From the NCBI GenBank assembly GCA_013139435.1, contig WTAW01000106.1, positions 1 to 9,537 of the forward strand: a stretch of DNA of 9,537 nucleotides, read 5' to 3'. Within the stretch, counting starts at the first letter, position 1. Each line of letters starts with the position of its first letter. The DNA is from Candidatus Aminicenantota bacterium (GTDB taxonomy: Bacteria; Acidobacteriota; Aminicenantia; Aminicenantales; Aminicenantaceae). The translations under genes were made by a program, and so were the position numbers. This document shows positions 6,392 to 9,537 of this stretch, in pieces. Under the pieces are notes generated by a model, which had not been told where the DNA came from, did no database searches, and saw only the letters and a list, made by a program, of their open reading frames with translations.

Positions 6392-6936
6392 TGGAGAACA
6401 GGGAACGCGCGAAGAAGATCAAGATGATCATCATGGATGTGGACGGGACTCTCACGGATGGAAAACTCTTTGTGCTTCCAGACGGAGAAGAGTTAAAATC
6501 ATACCACGTCAGGGATGGCCTGGGCATTCTTTTGGCGCACCTTGCCGGACTCAAAACAGGGATCATCACTGGGAAAACATCCAAACCTCTCGAGATCCGG
6601 GCCCAAAAACTCAAGATCATGGAACTCCATCAAGGCATTTTGGATAAAATGAGGGTTTTCGAAAAGATCCTGGACAAGCATGCCCTCGTTCCTGAGGAAG
6701 TGGCCTTTATCGGCGATGACCTGGGAGACCTTGAGGTTTTAAAAAGCGTGGGTTTGGCAGGGGCTGTGGCTGATGCTCATCCTTTCGTGAAAAAATACTG
6801 CCATTTTATCAGCGATTACCCTGGGGGTGGAGGGGCTGTCCGGGAGTTTATCGAACTCATCCTCAAAGCCCAAGATAAGTGGTCCGTCATCCAAGAAAAG
6901 GTCAAGAGCCTGACCGATGTTTCCGATCTCACATAA
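6391..6936 (+). CDS. kdsC: KdsC, Kdo-8-phosphate phosphatase (HAD family)
   Basis: This 181-residue haloacid-dehalogenase-type phosphatase removes phosphate from Kdo-8-phosphate to release Kdo. Motif I is DVDGTLTDG with Asp16 as nucleophile and Asp18 as acid/base. VRDGLGI (40-46), the motif II region GIITGKTS (57-64), a conserved Lys in the LDKMRVFEKIL segment, and motif IV GDDLGDLEV (108-116) follow in order. VADAHP and PGGGGAVREF (144-153) match the C-terminal features of KdsC, including the Gly-rich tail segment that reaches the active site of a neighbouring subunit. There is no separate cap domain, as expected for this tetrameric subclass. The ATG at 6391 overlaps the kdsD stop by one base and has GGAG at 6379-6382; an in-frame ATG at 6370 lacks a good site. 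It is the last gene of the tightly packed block. Confidence 0.94.
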   Translation: MENRERAKKIKMIIMDVDGTLTDGKLFVLPDGEELKSYHVRDGLGILLAHLAGLKTGIITGKTSKPLEIRAQKLKIMELHQGILDKMRVFEKILDKHALVPEEVAFIGDDLGDLEVLKSVGLAGAVADAHPFVKKYCHFISDYPGGGGAVREFIELILKAQDKWSVIQEKVKSLTDVSDLT

Positions 6937-6942
6937 ACAAAA

Positions 6943-6967
6943 AAATGCGGAAAAAATGAACGCATTT
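6943..6967. terminator. Weak inverted repeat after kdsC, possible terminator
   Basis: AAATGCG (6943-6949) and CGCATTT (6961-6967) form a 7-bp stem with an 11-nt loop, starting 7 nt after the kdsC stop. On the + strand only three T residues follow, so it is a poor intrinsic terminator in that direction. On the opposite strand the stem is followed by a longer T tract. It may end or weaken the upstream transcript, but the evidence is thin. Confidence 0.28.
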
Positions 6968-6980
6968 GTCAAATAAATAT

Positions 6981-7014
6981 TCCATCAAGCGCAAAGTATA
7001 TAGTGCCTGATGGA
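6981..7014. promoter_or_regulatory. Imperfect hairpin immediately upstream of the phosphohexomutase gene
   Basis: TCCATCA (6981-6987) pairs with TGATGGA (7008-7014). Past one A/C mismatch, GCGC (6989-6992) pairs with GTGC (7003-7006) with one G-U, leaving a 10-nt AT-rich loop (6993-7002). The hairpin ends 14 nt before the ATG at 7029, close to its GGGGTGAT ribosome-binding region. It could be an operator, an mRNA leader structure or a relic repeat; no specific family is recognised. Confidence 0.4.
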
Positions 7015-7028
7015 TTTGGGGTGATACG

Positions 7029-8390
7029 ATGAAAATCAGACAGGAAATATTCAGAGAATACGATATCAGAGGCATCGTAGGCGAAGACCTGACTCCGGAA
7101 ACCGTCGAGTTGCTCGGTAAAGGGATCGGGACATACTTCCGCCGCCAGGGGAAAAAAGATGTCGCCCTGGGGGGAGACTGCAGGCTCAGCACCCCCCAGT
7201 TTGCAGAAGTCCTGGCCAAAGGGCTTCTTTCCACAGGATGTTCGGTGACTCACCTGGGGACGATCCCGACACCGCTCCTCTACTTCACCATGTACACTAA
7301 GCCGAACGATGCAGGAGTGATGATCACCGGTTCGCACAATCCCCCTGAATTCAACGGATTCAAGGTGATGGTCGGTAAGGAGACTCTCTTCGGAAAGACC
7401 ATTTTGGACATTTACTCCCTGATAAAGAATTCGGATTTCATCCAGGAGCCCCCTGGGGAGACATCCAGGATAAACATCGGTCCTGAATACCACAACTGGG
7501 TGGTGAACGACATCTCTCTTTCCAAGAAACTGAAAGTGGTCGTCGATGCGGGAAACGGCACTGGGGGAGTGGTGGCTGTGCCCATTTTTGAAGATCTCGG
7601 ATGCGAGGTTATCCCCCTCTACTGCGAGATGGACGGCAACTTCCCCAACCACCATCCGGACCCGACTCTTCCCGAGGCTCTCGAGGACCTGATCAAGAAA
7701 GTTGCGGAAACAGAGGCGGATCTGGGTATTGCCTACGACGGAGACAGCGACCGGATCGGGGTTATCGACGATAAAGGCAAGATCATCTGGGGAGACATGC
7801 TGATGGTGCTCTTCTCGAGAGATGTCCTCCCAAAAAATCCCGGCGCCACGGTCATTTCTGAGGTCAAAGCCTCAAAACTCCTCTACGAAGAGATCGAGAA
7901 GCTGGGCGGGCGCCCGATCATGTGGAAAACCGGCCACTCCCTGATGAAGAAAAAGATCAAAGAGGAACAGGCGATTCTGGCCGGAGAGATGAGCGGACAC
8001 ATATTTTTCGCCGATAGGTTTTTCGGGTTTGACGATGCAATCTATTCCTCGGCCCGTGTTTTAGAGATCCTCTCCCGGTCGGAAAAAAAGCTTTCCGAGC
8101 TGCTCGCCGACCTTCCCAAGACATATGTCACGCCTGAGATCAGGATCTATGCCTCAGACGAAGTCAAATTCAAGATCGTGGATGGAGTGAAGGACGTGCT
8201 TTCTGCAAAACATCCGATCATCGATATCGACGGAGTCAGAGCCATATATCCCACGGGATGGGCTCTTGTGAGGGCGTCTAACACCCAAGGAGCCCTCGTT
8301 CTCCGCTTCGAGGCGGACACCGAAGAGGACCTTGCGGCCATCCGCAAAGAGGTGGAACAAACGCTCGAGTCTGTCATCACAAAACTCTAG
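7029..8390 (+). CDS. manB: Phosphomannomutase/phosphoglucomutase (alpha-D-phosphohexomutase, ManB/AlgC-like)
   Basis: This 453-residue enzyme interconverts hexose-6-phosphates and hexose-1-phosphates, mainly mannose and possibly glucose. The four family regions are present: catalytic Ser102 in TGSHNPPEFNGFK (100-112), the metal-binding loop DGDSDR (237-242, usually DGDGDR), the sugar-specificity loop GEMSGH (319-324) and the phosphate-binding RASNTQG (415-421). The TGSHNPP and GEMSGH forms resemble the dual-specificity PMM/PGM AlgC of Pseudomonas. The length is usual (about 450-460). The gene starts with ATG after GGGGTGATACG, 92 bp beyond kdsC, so it may have its own control. The next gene uses mannose-1-phosphate, which favours the mannose role; glucose-1-phosphate production is also possible. 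Which substrate dominates cannot be told from sequence. Confidence 0.93.
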   Translation: MKIRQEIFREYDIRGIVGEDLTPETVELLGKGIGTYFRRQGKKDVALGGDCRLSTPQFAEVLAKGLLSTGCSVTHLGTIPTPLLYFTMYTKPNDAGVMITGSHNPPEFNGFKVMVGKETLFGKTILDIYSLIKNSDFIQEPPGETSRINIGPEYHNWVVNDISLSKKLKVVVDAGNGTGGVVAVPIFEDLGCEVIPLYCEMDGNFPNHHPDPTLPEALEDLIKKVAETEADLGIAYDGDSDRIGVIDDKGKIIWGDMLMVLFSRDVLPKNPGATVISEVKASKLLYEEIEKLGGRPIMWKTGHSLMKKKIKEEQAILAGEMSGHIFFADRFFGFDDAIYSSARVLEILSRSEKKLSELLADLPKTYVTPEIRIYASDEVKFKIVDGVKDVLSAKHPIIDIDGVRAIYPTGWALVRASNTQGALVLRFEADTEEDLAAIRKEVEQTLESVITKL

Positions 8391-8406
8391 GATTCATGAG
8401 GTAAAA

Positions 8407-9483
8407 ATGGAATTCTATGCAGTGATTTTAGCCGGTGGGGTCGGCACACGATTCTGGCCCCTTAGCCGGAGAGAGAGACCCAAGCAGTTCCTCCCGATCA
8501 TCAGTGAAAAAACGATGATCGAAGAAACGGTCCAGCGCCTGACGCCACTCATCCCTCTCGAAAAGGTTTACACCATCGCCAACATCAAGCAGTCCCGGTC
8601 GATCAGGGACATCTTCCCCGACATTCCGGACGCCAATTTTTTCATCGAACCACTCGGGAGAAACACCGCGCCTTCATTGATCTTGGCGACCGCTCACGTC
8701 TTTCTTCAAAACGCCGAGGCCATTGTGGCGGCACTCCCCGCAGACCACCTCATCACAGATGTTCCTCTCTTTCTTAAAAAACTCGAAGCCGGCGCTGAAG
8801 CGGCAACTGAACGAGACGACCTCGTCACTTTCGGCATTCCTCCATCCTATCCATCCACGGGATACGGCTATATCCAGTTTTCCCGGAAGGGCTCTCAAAA
8901 GATCAAGGATGAAGACTTCTATCCCGTCCAGGAATTCAAGGAAAAGCCCGATGTGGCGCAAGCCAAAGTTTTCCTCGAGGCCGGCAATTATTTCTGGAAC
9001 TCGGGGATATTCCTCTGGAAAGCGAAAACCTTTGCCCGCAAGCTCCAACAGTATGCCCCCGAGTGGCACGTTTACTGGGAGAAAATTCTTCAAGCCCTTC
9101 AAGGCAAAAACGAGCCCCAGATCGCTGCCATCTTTGAGACCATCCCCTCCACTTCGATCGATTATGCCCTCATGGAGAAAGCTAAGGGGGTGCTGATGTG
9201 TGAAGGCAATTTCGGATGGTCGGATGTGGGCGCCTGGTCCTCCCTGCTGAATATCTGGCCCAAGGACCAGGAAGGAAACGCGCTGAGGGCTGAGAGCATG
9301 CTCCTCGATTCGGAAAATTGCCTTGTCTACAGCCGGGACAAACTGACCGCCCTCATCGGCGTCAAAGACCTTATCGTCGTGGACACACCGGATGCGCTCC
9401 TCATCTGCCACAAAGATTTGGACCAGAAGGTGAAAGACATCGTCGGACTCCTAAAAAAAGACAACAAAGACAAATATTTATGA
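8407..9483 (+). CDS. manC: Mannose-1-phosphate guanylyltransferase (GDP-mannose pyrophosphorylase), single-domain
   Basis: This 358-residue nucleotidyltransferase makes GDP-mannose from mannose-1-phosphate and GTP. Motifs are the GTP-binding LAGGVGTRFWPLSR (residues 8-21) with KQF (26-28), EPLGRNTAPS (81-90), PADH (111-114), TGYGYIQF (151-158), FKEKP (177-181), NYFWNSGIFLW (194-204), SIDYALMEK (250-258), WSDVGAW (271-277) and VVDTPDALL (324-332). The length fits the short form that lacks the C-terminal phosphomannose isomerase domain of two-domain ManC/AlgA proteins, so fructose-6-phosphate must be converted to mannose-6-phosphate elsewhere. The ATG at 8407 has GAGG five bases upstream and lies 16 nt after the mutase gene; upstream in-frame starts lie inside that gene. 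The stop overlaps a putative next gene. GDP-mannose would feed O-antigen, capsule or other glycans. Confidence 0.95.
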   Translation: MEFYAVILAGGVGTRFWPLSRRERPKQFLPIISEKTMIEETVQRLTPLIPLEKVYTIANIKQSRSIRDIFPDIPDANFFIEPLGRNTAPSLILATAHVFLQNAEAIVAALPADHLITDVPLFLKKLEAGAEAATERDDLVTFGIPPSYPSTGYGYIQFSRKGSQKIKDEDFYPVQEFKEKPDVAQAKVFLEAGNYFWNSGIFLWKAKTFARKLQQYAPEWHVYWEKILQALQGKNEPQIAAIFETIPSTSIDYALMEKAKGVLMCEGNFGWSDVGAWSSLLNIWPKDQEGNALRAESMLLDSENCLVYSRDKLTALIGVKDLIVVDTPDALLICHKDLDQKVKDIVGLLKKDNKDKYL

Positions 9484-9537
9484 ATGGACTTTGGGACAAA
9501 GTCTTCAAAGACGGTTTTCACCATTTCCTGGGGCCTA
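9480..9537 (+). CDS. Start of an unrecognised downstream gene, truncated by the window edge
   Basis: An ATG at 9480 overlaps the manC stop by 4 nt (ATGA), the arrangement also used by parB and the bactofilin gene. It opens a frame reading MNGLWDKVFKDGFHHFLGP up to the window end. The ribosome-binding site is weak (AAAGA in an A-rich stretch). A second ATG at 9484 in another frame is also open to the end, so the frame is not settled. No family can be assigned from 19 residues. Confidence 0.4.
   Translation, partial: MNGLWDKVFKDGFHHFLGP

Noticed and set aside
6966..7002. Promoter for the mutase from TTGTCA (6966-6971) and TATATA (6997-7002)
   Set aside because: The spacer is 25 bp, far from the 16-18 bp optimum, and no better-paired element was found.
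6969..7655. Open frame of 228 codons on the - strand across the hairpin gap and the mutase start
   Set aside because: No recognisable protein motif and antisense to the conserved N-terminal part of the phosphohexomutase; judged a shadow frame.
8332..8406. N-terminal extension of manC from an ATG at 8332
   Set aside because: It lies within the mutase gene, and the extra 25 residues precede the conserved GDP-mannose pyrophosphorylase N-terminus, which begins at 8407 behind a GAGG site.
8674..9411. Long open frame of 245 codons on the - strand inside manC
   Set aside because: It lies wholly opposite a gene with all its family motifs, shows no recognisable motif and is explained by codon bias of the + strand gene.
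1..9537. Defence system, mobile element, CRISPR array or novel biosynthetic cluster
   Set aside because: No transposase, integrase, phage gene, long direct repeats or unknown large protein was seen; all full-length genes fit known housekeeping families.

Overview
The window reads as a chromosomal housekeeping segment from a Gram-negative (diderm) bacterium that makes Kdo-containing lipopolysaccharide. All recognisable genes lie on the + strand. The order mnmG - parA - parB - bactofilin - kdsB - pyrG - kdsA - kdsD - kdsC, with a metal-type KdsA and a bactofilin tied to parAB, suggests a deltaproteobacterial lineage (Desulfobacterota/Myxococcota) or a related phylum. That placement is inference from gene order and protein motifs. 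No rRNA, tRNA, transposon, phage gene or CRISPR array is visible.

Bases 1-153 are the 3' end of mnmG (gidA), with an unusually lysine-rich tail. An AT-rich gap follows (154-238) that holds a short heptamer repeat, a candidate sigma70-type promoter and a perfect parS centromere palindrome (210-225). Then come parA (239), parB (991) and a bactofilin (1836). rsmG (gidB), which often sits between mnmG and parA, is not there.

Without a break the cluster runs into kdsB (2261, TTG start), pyrG (2979), kdsA (4558), kdsD/kpsF (5420) and kdsC (6391). Neighbouring genes overlap by 1 to 26 nt or are at most 13 nt apart, so parA to kdsC looks like one transcription unit. KdsD makes arabinose-5-phosphate, KdsA condenses it with PEP, KdsC removes the phosphate, and KdsB activates Kdo with CTP; PyrG makes the CTP. 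The whole cytoplasmic route to CMP-Kdo is therefore encoded here, next to ParB, whose family is itself switched by CTP.

A 92-bp gap with two inverted repeats (6937-7028) separates this from a second block: a phosphomannomutase/phosphoglucomutase (7029) and a mannose-1-phosphate guanylyltransferase (8407), which together make GDP-mannose. A further gene appears to start at 9480 and runs off the end. The lptC-lptA-lptB genes that often follow kdsC are not present.

Most of the content is conserved and well understood. The points most worth a second look are the parS site at the 5' edge of parA, the coupling of segregation, cytoskeletal and LPS-precursor genes, the altered motifs in KdsD, the heptamer repeat upstream of parA, and the hairpin ahead of the mannose block.
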